From Nitratiruptor sp. YY09-18 (GTDB taxonomy: Bacteria; Campylobacterota; Campylobacteria; Campylobacterales; Nitratiruptoraceae): a DNA stretch of 64,000 nucleotides. The notes below the pieces were generated by a model. It searched no databases. It saw only the letters and a list, made by a program, of their open reading frames with translations, and was not told the origin of the DNA. Positions 26,733 through 35,516 of the stretch are shown piece by piece. Every line of letters starts with the position of its first letter. Within the stretch, counting starts at the first letter, position 1. The stretch covers positions 496,001 through 560,000 of the forward strand of contig NZ_AP023065.1 in the NCBI RefSeq assembly GCF_016593235.1. The letters run 5' to 3'. The position numbers were made by a program, and so were the translations under genes.

Positions 26733-28285
26733 TGAACAAACTCCAAAAGCTCTATCTTGCAATTACAAAGGATAGGGGAGAGCCGCTAGATTTTTGGGAG
26801 ATTGCAGCACTTTTGGAGGTCTATGGAATTCGAGATATCGATGCAAAAAAGGAGTATGGGTTTGAAGATGTTTTTGCTTTAGCCAAAGAGCTTTATCGCT
26901 TTAAAAATATCAAAGAGTATCCTAAAGCTCATCTCATAGAAGCAGAACAACTTCCACCATTGAAAAAGCGCATCTTCAAAAACTACATCAAAGGTTTGGC
27001 TTTCGCTTTTCCAATATTTGTGCAGATAATTGCAACAATACTTTTTGGTTTTGCTCTTTGGTCCAATACGAAGATAGACATATCTGAAGCGACTTTCATA
27101 GCCCTTGGTATCTTTGTTGCGATGATAGTTACAGGGGGGCCTGCACAAGTAATTGGACGTAAAGGTCTTTACTATCTTAAGATGCATGAGAATATCCTTG
27201 CAGCCAAAATAATATACCGCTTTTTTGGATTAAGTCTTTTAGCACTTCTCTTTTTGGGTGTTCTTTTTTGGGTATTCAATCTCATATTCGGTATCTTTGA
27301 TGCACATCTATTCTATATTTTTGAGGCCTCTTTTTTACTTTTAGGTATTCTCTTTTTAGCAATAGCAGTTTTTTATGTATTTGAAGATTATGAGAGTGTT
27401 GTCTACTTTATCTTGGTAGGAGTGGTTTTTGTAGCTATCTTTCACTATCTTTTTGGGATTTCTTTTCCCGATGCACAGTTTTATGCTCTAGCACTTTTAG
27501 ATGTTGTCATTATCTATTTTGGATATAAAAAGGTGCAAAAAATCCAGCAAGAGGTGGAGGCCGAGGGAGAACTTCTCCCAAAGCCATCGATGCTTTTGTA
27601 TACCCTTATGCCTTTTTTTGTGTATGGATTATTCTATTTTATCTTTTTGATTACTGATAGAGTGATCGAGTGGAGTATCAATGGGCTGCATAGCGGATAC
27701 TTTTTGTGGTTTGATGTAATATATGAGATTGGTATAGATGTATCGATGTTAGTTTTTATCATCCTCATGGGCATATTGGAGGTTGTTGTTTATGAGTTTT
27801 TGTATAGAATAAATGAGAAAGTTTTTTACTATAAACTTCATGCATACAAGGAGTTCAACCAAGATTTTATCGATTTTTATAAAAAAATAAACAAAATATT
27901 CATTATAGTCGCTCTTTTGTCGATAATAGCTATATATATTTTTGCATATATATTATCTTTGTTTGTAGATGAACAGAGATTTCCTTTTACTATGCATTCA
28001 CAGTTTGTCTATTTTGTAGGAGCGATTGCTTACGCCTTTTTGACACATGGGCTGATGAATGCATTGATTTTATTCTCTTTTTCAAGGCAAAATGTTGTAG
28101 TAAAAGCGATAGTATATGCAACTATAGTAGATTTTGTGATAGGGACTCTGCTAGCCAATATGTTTGTGAAATATTGGGCAGTATTTGGTTTGGTAGCTGG
28201 AAGTATTGTTTTTTGGTATATAACTTATAGCTTTATAAAAAAGATGTTTAACAATCTTGATTACTATTACTATTCGGCATATTAG
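26729..28285 (+). CDS. pelG: PelG-type polysaccharide membrane transporter
   Basis: About 519 residues. A short cytosolic N-terminus (LDFWEIAALLEVYGI) is followed by about 12 membrane helices in the MOP/Wzx-like pattern, including VTGGPAQVIGRKGLYYLK and a long charged cytosolic loop at about 265-280. PelG works with PelF to move Pel across the inner membrane. Two adjacent ATG codons (26729 and 26732) could both serve; AGAGAG immediately precedes them. The order pelF-pelG and the 4-nt overlap match known Pel loci. Confidence 0.92.
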   Translation: MMNKLQKLYLAITKDRGEPLDFWEIAALLEVYGIRDIDAKKEYGFEDVFALAKELYRFKNIKEYPKAHLIEAEQLPPLKKRIFKNYIKGLAFAFPIFVQIIATILFGFALWSNTKIDISEATFIALGIFVAMIVTGGPAQVIGRKGLYYLKMHENILAAKIIYRFFGLSLLALLFLGVLFWVFNLIFGIFDAHLFYIFEASFLLLGILFLAIAVFYVFEDYESVVYFILVGVVFVAIFHYLFGISFPDAQFYALALLDVVIIYFGYKKVQKIQQEVEAEGELLPKPSMLLYTLMPFFVYGLFYFIFLITDRVIEWSINGLHSGYFLWFDVIYEIGIDVSMLVFIILMGILEVVVYEFLYRINEKVFYYKLHAYKEFNQDFIDFYKKINKIFIIVALLSIIAIYIFAYILSLFVDEQRFPFTMHSQFVYFVGAIAYAFLTHGLMNALILFSFSRQNVVVKAIVYATIVDFVIGTLLANMFVKYWAVFGLVAGSIVFWYITYSFIKKMFNNLDYYYYSAY

Positions 28286-28293
28286 GAGAATGT

Positions 28294-29196
28294 ATGAAGC
28301 ACTATCTGATTATTTTACTTTCTATTATAGTACTTTTGAGTGGTTGTGCTTCAAAAGCAACGATCGAAAAAGAGTTGCAAAAGAGTGAAAAAGTAGTTAT
28401 TTGCAATACTATTTTACCTTTACAGACGCATGAAAATAGACCAAGCGAACTGCTTCATCGCTTTCCATTTGTCTCTTTGAAAAAAAATTATGATATACGC
28501 GGGAAGTTTGATAGAAAATTTTATGAAAGTATCAATTTTGTCTACAATGCCAAAAATATAAAAGATGTAGATTTTTGGCAATTAAGAAATGAACCAAAAC
28601 TGGTTGATTTTATCTATGTTCTCCCACTTTGGATCAAGGATTATCGCAAACTCACCTCTGATGTAATGAGCAATATTGCCTACTCATACAATATAAGTGC
28701 ACAAGAGCAAAAGATTTTGCGTAGCTGGGTTGAAAAAGGCGGGGTTTTATGGGTTGAGTTTGGAATATTTTCAACAAAATATGACATTTTTACCAAAAGT
28801 GGTGAAATCAATACGAAAAAGATCAACTACTTAATCAAAAATGGTTTTAGAGGACTAAAATTTTGGGGATCACCACTCAAAAATTATCTTTTTCAATCAA
28901 AAAGTATCGATTTTCTCAACTATGTCAGCTCTTCCCAAAGTTTCGTAGTGAACCAAAAAAGATCCCTCATCAAAGGCATTGCACGCTTACGCCTCAACCT
29001 CGATAACTATCTAGAAAACTTCATGATACTTGATGGAAAGCCACTCCTTGTAGATCAAAAAGGCAAACCGTTAGTAACTATGAAGCGATATGGAAAAGGA
29101 GCAGTGGTTACACTCCTTCCTTTTGAGTACCAAGATGCATATTATGATGGAGAATTGCTTCGCTGGAAATTATTATACTATTTTCTCAATAGATAA
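28294..29196 (+). CDS. cluster lipoprotein of unknown function (amidotransferase-fold-like)
   Basis: 300 residues with lipobox LSGC (C18). After it the protein is soluble and alpha/beta. Segments VDFIYVLPLWI, ILRSWVEKGGVLWVEFG and GKGAVVTLLPFEY resemble the class I glutamine-amidotransferase-like fold seen in DUF4159-type proteins. I see no Cys-His catalytic pair, so a binding role is more likely. It does not resemble PelC. Start ATG with AGGAGAATGT ahead. It lies between pelG and the large membrane protein, so it is probably a periplasmic part of the export system. Confidence 0.55.
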   Translation: MKHYLIILLSIIVLLSGCASKATIEKELQKSEKVVICNTILPLQTHENRPSELLHRFPFVSLKKNYDIRGKFDRKFYESINFVYNAKNIKDVDFWQLRNEPKLVDFIYVLPLWIKDYRKLTSDVMSNIAYSYNISAQEQKILRSWVEKGGVLWVEFGIFSTKYDIFTKSGEINTKKINYLIKNGFRGLKFWGSPLKNYLFQSKSIDFLNYVSSSQSFVVNQKRSLIKGIARLRLNLDNYLENFMILDGKPLLVDQKGKPLVTMKRYGKGAVVTLLPFEYQDAYYDGELLRWKLLYYFLNR

Positions 29197-29205
29197 GAGT
29201 GAGAA

Positions 29206-31380
29206 GTGAAGCGTCCAGATTTTATCGATTTTGAAATACTCAACCAAATAATCTCTCTCAATCTTACATACGCAATAATCCTCCTTGTAGTTGCATATCT
29301 CTTTTTTCTCTATCTTCCAAGACGTATTTTCCCTCAAACTAATGCAGGAGCTGGAATTGAGAATATAATCTCAAATATTTTATATATGCTTGTTTTTATC
29401 GAACTTGCCGTTCCTTTGATGGTTTTTTTGCAAATATTTAATGTTTTTACATTTATTGGTGTAATTATTGCACTCAAACTCTTTTTTGTGCGATTCTATG
29501 AAAAAAGAAATCTTAAAGAGTATCTAACTTCCTTGCGTATTCGTATTGTCATAGTACTCCTAGAGTTTTTTGATAACTATAAAGAGATTATCAAAAATTT
29601 TAAGCGAAAAAAAGAGGAGGAGTTTTTTCTCTATCTCAAAAATATCAACTATTACCAGCTTTTTAAAAAGCTTCTTATTGTTTTCATTTTTGTGCATTTA
29701 GTCTATATTTTGGGCTTTCGCTGCTTTATATCTCTTGCTAATCCTTTGTCAGATACGAGTCAGTTTTTTGAGTGGGTCGCGAATCTTGATAAAAATATAC
29801 TCTATGCAGATAACAAGACTGCCGGAGCAGATTTTTACGGAATTTCGGTTCTTATTTTTATTTTATATAAAATCACTCATATCGATACTATTGTGCTCTT
29901 TAATATCTATCCAATTCTTTTGATTCTATTTTTACTCTTTGGGGTTTACTTTGTTATTAAGCGCTTTAGTGTTTCCAGTCTCATTGCTCTTTTAGTTTTG
30001 CTCATTTTTGGATCACTTTTTATAGGTTCTCCTCTCAATGATTATATAGCAACGCCGATTACAACTACGAATAATCCTGATATTATCAATTTTTTTGGTT
30101 TTAAAATCTACAATGTTCCTGCTAGTTTTTATGAACATTTTGATCTCAATCTTGAGAGAGTCTCTAGAACTCCAATTATTCGCTATTTTAGTGGTATGGC
30201 TTATGAGCACTCTTCGGCTATGTTTTTGCTCAATCTTTTCTATCTCATTAAGGCTATCGATACAGGGCGAACACGCTTTTTGGTCAACTACACGCTTACT
30301 CTTATGCTGGTCTTTATATTCCATGGGGGTGGTGCTATTGCTTTGATAGTTCCAAGTATCTTTATTGCAATCAATGCCATACTGCATCTCAAACTTACCT
30401 GGAATCTGCTCAAAAGGGGTTTGATAGCTATTGTAATAGCAGCAATTTTTGGAAATGGATGGGTACTGTCAGTTTTTAAGTATGGCATACCACAAGACTT
30501 TGGCGCTGCAGCTCCCTTTCTCGATAGACTCTTTGGTACAAAGCAGGCTGTAAACGAACTGGTAGCATCTGGCATAGAAGATGTTACAATATCTACGCTC
30601 ACCCCATTGCATCTTTCTATTCTATTGATAACTCTTTTCTTTTTTGTTTTAGCACTTGTTTGGCGTAAGAGATTCTATTTTAGTAGCTTCCTACTCATAC
30701 CTCTTGGTTTTTTTGTAGTCTTTTATGCTGAGAACTTAGGATTGCCAAAACTTGTACACCCTTCACGGGGAGCAGAGTATCTCTTCTTGTCATTAACGAT
30801 AGTTACTGCTTGTTTTATCAAACTATTTTTGTGGCTACCTTTGAAGCTAATGCTAAGGCGTATTTATAAAATTGTATTTTTGATTATTGTCTATTGTACA
30901 CTTTTGATTTCAATATTTATAGTTCCACACTACAAAGATCTTGATGAGATCAAACAGTTTATCAATGGCGTGCAGTACTCATCTGTTCCATTGTTTTTAT
31001 ACAAAATAGTAAAGAGCAATAAACCTTTTACATGGACAGTAGTTTCATATGTGCAGGAGTACTCAAAGGTTTTAGGGAAAGGATATATGATAAATGTAAA
31101 TGAGTTTATTACCAAGTATGATCCCAATGCAAAATATCTTCCAATTCCAACGAAAAAGGTATATATATTTGTGGAAGATATTCCCCACAAATATACAGGC
31201 AAAGATGAGTGGTTTTATAGATGGAGAAAAGATATTGAAGAGAATCTAAAAAACTGGATTGCAATCTATAACTCTACACATAAAAATGTTACTATTTTTG
31301 CAAAAAGCAAACTTGTGACAGTCTATGAAATAGATAATAGTGCTTACATAAAATATCTGGAGAGAAAGAATGATCAATGA
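29206..31380 (+). CDS. large polytopic membrane protein of the Pel-like cluster
   Basis: 724 residues. Several hydrophobic helices occur at about 18-130. A cytosolic charged patch (KNFKRKKEEEF) is followed by TM at about 155-175, an extracytoplasmic loop with SLANPLSDTSQFFEW, many further helices up to about 560, and a soluble C-terminal domain of about 160. The pattern of an acidic first loop, multiple helices and a soluble tail recalls GT-C glycosyltransferases and EPS polymerases, but I recognise no family motif. GTG start 9 nt after the lipoprotein gene; 11-nt overlap with the HD-GYP gene. Confidence 0.5.
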   Translation: MKRPDFIDFEILNQIISLNLTYAIILLVVAYLFFLYLPRRIFPQTNAGAGIENIISNILYMLVFIELAVPLMVFLQIFNVFTFIGVIIALKLFFVRFYEKRNLKEYLTSLRIRIVIVLLEFFDNYKEIIKNFKRKKEEEFFLYLKNINYYQLFKKLLIVFIFVHLVYILGFRCFISLANPLSDTSQFFEWVANLDKNILYADNKTAGADFYGISVLIFILYKITHIDTIVLFNIYPILLILFLLFGVYFVIKRFSVSSLIALLVLLIFGSLFIGSPLNDYIATPITTTNNPDIINFFGFKIYNVPASFYEHFDLNLERVSRTPIIRYFSGMAYEHSSAMFLLNLFYLIKAIDTGRTRFLVNYTLTLMLVFIFHGGGAIALIVPSIFIAINAILHLKLTWNLLKRGLIAIVIAAIFGNGWVLSVFKYGIPQDFGAAAPFLDRLFGTKQAVNELVASGIEDVTISTLTPLHLSILLITLFFFVLALVWRKRFYFSSFLLIPLGFFVVFYAENLGLPKLVHPSRGAEYLFLSLTIVTACFIKLFLWLPLKLMLRRIYKIVFLIIVYCTLLISIFIVPHYKDLDEIKQFINGVQYSSVPLFLYKIVKSNKPFTWTVVSYVQEYSKVLGKGYMINVNEFITKYDPNAKYLPIPTKKVYIFVEDIPHKYTGKDEWFYRWRKDIEENLKNWIAIYNSTHKNVTIFAKSKLVTVYEIDNSAYIKYLERKNDQ

Positions 31381-32830
31381 TCTCTTTATAAAAAGTCACC
31401 TAGATGAGATAATATTTTTTATAGCTATAAATTTTTGGTACATCTTTTTACTTTTAGCAATTGTTTTTTTTATTATTGCAGTAAAACTTTTCAAGGACAA
31501 ATCCACGCTTAAACTTACCATTACAAAACTTGACGCCTTCTTTGATCAAATCGCCGAAGCAAAAACTATGAGTGAATTTTTTACAACACTCAAGCCTTTT
31601 GCATTGTATAGTGGTGTAAAAGAGGCAGCTTTTTATCAACGGCGTGGAGATATCTTTATACTTCAAAGCAGCCTCTTTGAAAATGATGAGTTACAGATCA
31701 AGCAGCGCGTATATAAAAGAGAAATCCAAATAAAAGAGAAGATTGGAAACTACTACTATCACTATATACTTACCACATCTCAAGACTATCTCATGGTGCT
31801 TGTAAGCAAAAAAGAGTTGGATGAAGAGTTCTTTTTTGGGTTTTGGAAGATGCTTGGAGCATACTATGAAAAGATTGCAAAATTAGAAAATATCAATCAT
31901 CTGCAACTAGTGAGTGAAAGCTCCAATAAAGTTTTGAAAAATATATTTAATATGCAGTATGGTACAGAAACTTTTATGAAATTTGTTATCTCACTCATTG
32001 GAAAAACTATAGATGCTGATGGTCTTATACTTGTAAATCGCGATAACCTTGTCAAAAAAATATTCAAAAAGCCTCAGGAAAAAAGCGTGAAGAAGGAGTT
32101 TTTTATCAGAAATACGCCATACACTCTTGAAGTGTACACCAAGACACCACTCGCACCTCAAGAGATTGAACAGATTGGCTCATTTTTGGATATGGCTGGG
32201 ATCTACTTTGAAAATATGAGTTCCAATAGCAAAATAGTCAATAATTACATTCATTTTCTACGTATGTCTAACCAGGCTTTGGAGATGCAAAGCAGATATT
32301 TTAAAAACCACTCCAAAAAAGTGCAACTTGTAAGCCTAGAGGTTGGAAAGGCTCTCTTTTTGGACGAAAAAAGTCTTGAGGAGATTTCCTTGGGAGCTGA
32401 GCTCCATGATATTGGAATGATTGGAAAGATTGAGCATTTTCTCGATCAAGATAAACTCAATACAAAAGAGCTAGATCTCATACGTTTTCATCCAATCATC
32501 GGTAGCATCATTGTAGAACCTGTTGAGAGTATTTACCATATCGCAAATATCATTAAGTATCATCACGAGCGATTTGATGGGACAGGATATCCTTATGGTC
32601 TCAAAGGAAGCGAGATTCCGATATTGGCACAAATTGTTGCTCTGGCCGAATATTATATAGGGATTACGAGCCCAAGAGCCTATCGCAGAGCTCTCACCCA
32701 TAAAGAGGCAGTAGAAAAGATTGCGCAGCTCAAAAATAAGCTTGTAGATGAACACATTATCAATACATTCTTAGAGATTGAAGAGAGTATCGATAGAAAG
32801 CTTCAGGTACTTGGATCAAAAGTTTTGTGA
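31370..32830 (+). CDS. membrane-anchored GAF/HD-GYP protein (c-di-GMP turnover or sensing)
   Basis: 486 residues. One N-terminal TM (about 14-38) is followed by one or two GAF-like domains (about 50-290). The HD-GYP domain has H346/D347 in LHDIGMIG, FHPIIG and H398-H399-E400 in HHERFDGTGYP. HD-GYP enzymes hydrolyse c-di-GMP. The usual metal-binding Asp and the second Asp of the A-D-x-x-D motif are E427 and I430 here (LAEYYIG), so catalysis may be altered. TM-GAF plus a c-di-GMP domain parallels PelD, which binds c-di-GMP through a degenerate GGDEF domain. It is last in the cluster and converges with the adaptor gene (15-nt overlap). Confidence 0.88.
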   Translation: MINDLFIKSHLDEIIFFIAINFWYIFLLLAIVFFIIAVKLFKDKSTLKLTITKLDAFFDQIAEAKTMSEFFTTLKPFALYSGVKEAAFYQRRGDIFILQSSLFENDELQIKQRVYKREIQIKEKIGNYYYHYILTTSQDYLMVLVSKKELDEEFFFGFWKMLGAYYEKIAKLENINHLQLVSESSNKVLKNIFNMQYGTETFMKFVISLIGKTIDADGLILVNRDNLVKKIFKKPQEKSVKKEFFIRNTPYTLEVYTKTPLAPQEIEQIGSFLDMAGIYFENMSSNSKIVNNYIHFLRMSNQALEMQSRYFKNHSKKVQLVSLEVGKALFLDEKSLEEISLGAELHDIGMIGKIEHFLDQDKLNTKELDLIRFHPIIGSIIVEPVESIYHIANIIKYHHERFDGTGYPYGLKGSEIPILAQIVALAEYYIGITSPRAYRRALTHKEAVEKIAQLKNKLVDEHIINTFLEIEESIDRKLQVLGSKVL

Positions 32831-33811
32831 TTTTACCTCATAAAGACTCTTATTTGGATTATCAATAAAGTTCTTTTTGATAAATTCTTGCTCCTCTTTT
32901 GTTAGATGGACAGTGACCAAAGCTTTTGTTCCTGGCTGGAGGAGGTAGTTTTTGTTTGGTATTTCGATCTCTACCGTCATACGTTTAAAATCTGGATCGA
33001 TAACCATAGAAACGCGAGAGATTGTCGCTTCGGTATGGTAAGGTGGAGTAGTGATGAAGTCGATTTTGACCTTTTTGCCTTTTTTAACAAAAGGCAGAAG
33101 CCCAGGAGCTACCCCAGCTTTGACTACAACTTTATCGATATTGATGAGAGTACCAAGTTTAGAGCCCTTGACAACATAATCTCCTGGTTGAACTGTAAGA
33201 GTGTCAATAAAGCCAGATGTATCACTATATATTTTGCTCATTGCTAATGTGTGCTGAAGTTTATGTAATTGATTGACAACAAGAGAGATTCTTTCATCTA
33301 AAGAGTGAAGTTTTTCCCTTCTTAACTCTTGTTGTGCATAGCGGTTATGGAGTGATGATGCATAGATAGCTTTCGCATTATCGATCTCTTTAGCGTCTGT
33401 ATATCCTCTCGCTCTTAGTTTTGCTAAACGCTCAAGATTGAGTCTATTTATATTGACAAGAGCGAGATTGACGTTGGAGGCTCTGCTATTTTTGACAAAG
33501 CGACGAAACTCTTTGAGGTATTCTAGCTCTTTTTGTGTCTTTTCAATATCAAATTGTGTGATAACTGTATCAAAAGCGATAAGAGGCTGATTTTTTTTGA
33601 CTTTGTCACCTGGGTGAACGAATAGTTTTTTAATTTTGCCATCCATTGTTGCAACGATTTTTTCTTGCACTGAAGGGTACACTTCACCTTCAAGTCGCAG
33701 TGTGACACCCTTTTTGCTCTCTTTTATCTCTTTCTCTTCCGCACTCTTTGCGCATCCGCTCAAACTAATAAGAAGCAAGAGGGCTAAAATAGAGTAAAAA
33801 ATCCGCATCAT
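32816..33811 (-). CDS. HlyD/RND-type periplasmic adaptor lipoprotein
   Basis: 331 residues with lipobox LSGC (C20). It has the membrane-fusion-protein layout: a first half-lipoyl motif (GKIKKLFVHPGDKVKKNQPL), a helical hairpin (about 85-195), the second half-lipoyl (GFIDTLTVQPGDYV) and a beta-barrel domain (VKAGVAPGLLPFVKKG). Adaptors link inner-membrane machines to TolC ducts. No RND or ABC pump is encoded here, but a TolC-family gene lies 7.5 kb away in the convergent cluster. It is the last gene of the minus-strand operon, overlapping the deacetylase gene by 4 nt. Confidence 0.88.
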   Translation of the reverse strand: MMRIFYSILALLLLISLSGCAKSAEEKEIKESKKGVTLRLEGEVYPSVQEKIVATMDGKIKKLFVHPGDKVKKNQPLIAFDTVITQFDIEKTQKELEYLKEFRRFVKNSRASNVNLALVNINRLNLERLAKLRARGYTDAKEIDNAKAIYASSLHNRYAQQELRREKLHSLDERISLVVNQLHKLQHTLAMSKIYSDTSGFIDTLTVQPGDYVVKGSKLGTLINIDKVVVKAGVAPGLLPFVKKGKKVKIDFITTPPYHTEATISRVSMVIDPDFKRMTVEIEIPNKNYLLQPGTKALVTVHLTKEEQEFIKKNFIDNPNKSLYEVKSQNF

Positions 33812-34617
33812 CTATCCTTGTATATTTCCAATAACATCTTGAATCGCTGCAGACTATTTGCACTATGGGCAAAAGTCAATATATATGCCATATCAAACTT
33901 CACATCCTTGATATATTTGAAAAAAAGATTATCAAGTAGTTCATAAGGATGTGTATATATTATCGGTTTATACCCTTTATTGATTAACTTTTGCATTGCA
34001 TAGCGGATAAACCAGAAAGGGAGTATACGCATATAAAAGCCCCCACTAAAAGGGAGAATATATTTTGGTATAGGTATCTCAGTAATTTTACCATGCTCTG
34101 TATATATCGCGAAAGGCTCTTTCTTGTCTATTGTATTGCCATACATATATGTTTTGAAAGGAAAATAGGAGGAGGAGTAGTAAAATCCCATTGCTCTCAG
34201 AGTGCTATAATACTTCTTCTCAAATGGCAGCGTCCAACTAGGACTGCGATATCCTCTCACTTCTTTTCCAATTAAATCTTCAAGGATTTTTTTTGCTTGG
34301 ATTGTTTGTGATTTCCACTCTTTAAAAGGGATTTTATAGATAAGTTCATGATACATCCCATGAGAAGCTATCTCATGACCTGCTTCATGGAGTTTTCGCA
34401 CCAAATGAGGATATTTTTTGGCAAAAGAGCCTAGCACAAAAGCGGTAGAGTGTATATCATATTTGCTACAAAGCCCTATCCAGCGATCTATGAGATATGC
34501 ATAATCAATATGCAGCTTCTTTTTGGGCTGTATACCAAAATTTGCATCTTCAAGCTCTTCCACATCAATTGTGAGCCATAATGGATATTTAGTATAGTTT
34601 TGCGCTAGATACATCAT
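33808..34617 (-). CDS. polysaccharide deacetylase (NodB/CE4 family)
   Basis: 269 residues without a signal peptide. CE4 motifs: D18 in LTIDVEE, H86 and H90 in SHGMYHE, arginine in GYRSPSW, and a late histidine in YTHPYELL. The form of motif 1 and the C-terminal part resemble the DUF3473-type deacetylases found in exosortase (XrtA) EPS loci. It would remove N-acetyl groups from a glycan or glycolipid. Lack of an export signal suggests action on a cytoplasmic or lipid-linked precursor. It is a candidate substitute for the PelA deacetylase domain, although classical PelA is periplasmic. Overlaps both neighbours by 4 nt. Confidence 0.85.
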   Translation of the reverse strand: MMYLAQNYTKYPLWLTIDVEELEDANFGIQPKKKLHIDYAYLIDRWIGLCSKYDIHSTAFVLGSFAKKYPHLVRKLHEAGHEIASHGMYHELIYKIPFKEWKSQTIQAKKILEDLIGKEVRGYRSPSWTLPFEKKYYSTLRAMGFYYSSSYFPFKTYMYGNTIDKKEPFAIYTEHGKITEIPIPKYILPFSGGFYMRILPFWFIRYAMQKLINKGYKPIIYTHPYELLDNLFFKYIKDVKFDMAYILTFAHSANSLQRFKMLLEIYKDR

Positions 34618-35516
34618 AAAAACTCTTTTGTCATAAACAGATAGAGACTATACAAAGTTGCTGGCAAAATATAGAGACATTGTAGCACAATCGAAGCACT
34701 TAGAGCACTCTCTTTAGGTATACCATACCATCCAAGCACTAGAACAAAAGCTGCTTGAAAAGTGCCGATACCTCCAGGTGTGAGAGGAATAGCAGATACT
34801 GCAAATGCAAGTGTAGAGGCTATGAAAATTTGTGATAGGGTAAGGTCAAAATCGGTAGCCGTGATGAAAAATATAAAATTATTGAGATAGTATCCAGCCC
34901 AGACCGCAACGGAGAGAATAAAAAGAGTAAAGAGCTTTTTTCTATCTAGAAACGTTTGGAGTGATTTATAAATCTGATAGAGAATAAGGCGCAATTTCCT
35001 AGCAGGGATAAATTGGAGCAGTATAAAAAAGTATCGAGGCCTTAAAAGAATAGAGAAAAAAAGTAGAATAATGAGCGCAATAACTCCTACAGCAATAGAG
35101 GCTTTTGGGTCTGGATAGATAAAAATGGTGCTAAAAAGGATCAAAAATCCCAAAATTATTACATCAAAAACTCTCTCAATCAAAAACATGGCAGTAGCAT
35201 TTTTGATTTTGGCATTCTCTTTTTTATGTAAATAGTAGATTTTGCTTAGATCCCCAAGCTTTGCAGGTGCAAAGATGTTGAGAAAAAAGGCAAGCATATT
35301 GGCTTCGAGACTTGTGAGAAAAGTGTAGCGAAAAAGCCCCAGGTAATACCAGCGATAGGAGATAATAATATCACTCAAAAAAACTGCACAAAATGTAAGA
35401 ATAATACCAGCAAGATTGAGGTGTTTGAGGCTTTGTATAAAGAGGTTCCAATCAATATCATAAAAGAGCCAAAGAAGCAGTAGACTTATTATGGCAATTT
35501 TTATAATATATTTCAT
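34614..35516 (-). CDS. flippase-like integral membrane protein (LPG_synthase_TM/UPF0104)
   Basis: 300 residues with about 8 membrane helices. The family signature AIPLTPGGIGTFQAAFVLVLGWYG sits in the second half (given here only as its landmark PLTPGGIGTFQ). Early features are SYRWYYLG and FAPAKLGDLSKIYYL. Relatives include the membrane half of MprF and AglD-like proteins, which flip or modify lipids. In this operon it may translocate a lipid-linked glycan. Flanked by 4-nt overlaps with the FemAB-like and deacetylase genes. Confidence 0.82.
   Translation of the reverse strand: MKYIIKIAIISLLLLWLFYDIDWNLFIQSLKHLNLAGIILTFCAVFLSDIIISYRWYYLGLFRYTFLTSLEANMLAFFLNIFAPAKLGDLSKIYYLHKKENAKIKNATAMFLIERVFDVIILGFLILFSTIFIYPDPKASIAVGVIALIILLFFSILLRPRYFFILLQFIPARKLRLILYQIYKSLQTFLDRKKLFTLFILSVAVWAGYYLNNFIFFITATDFDLTLSQIFIASTLAFAVSAIPLTPGGIGTFQAAFVLVLGWYGIPKESALSASIVLQCLYILPATLYSLYLFMTKEFL

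Noticed and set aside
28294-29196. PelC-like identity for the cluster lipoprotein
   Set aside because: It has a lipobox but is twice as long as PelC and shows an amidotransferase-like alpha/beta pattern.
30013-30387. Minus-strand open frame inside the large cluster membrane protein
   Set aside because: Antisense to a long continuous frame in a tight operon, with no start signal or recognisable domain.
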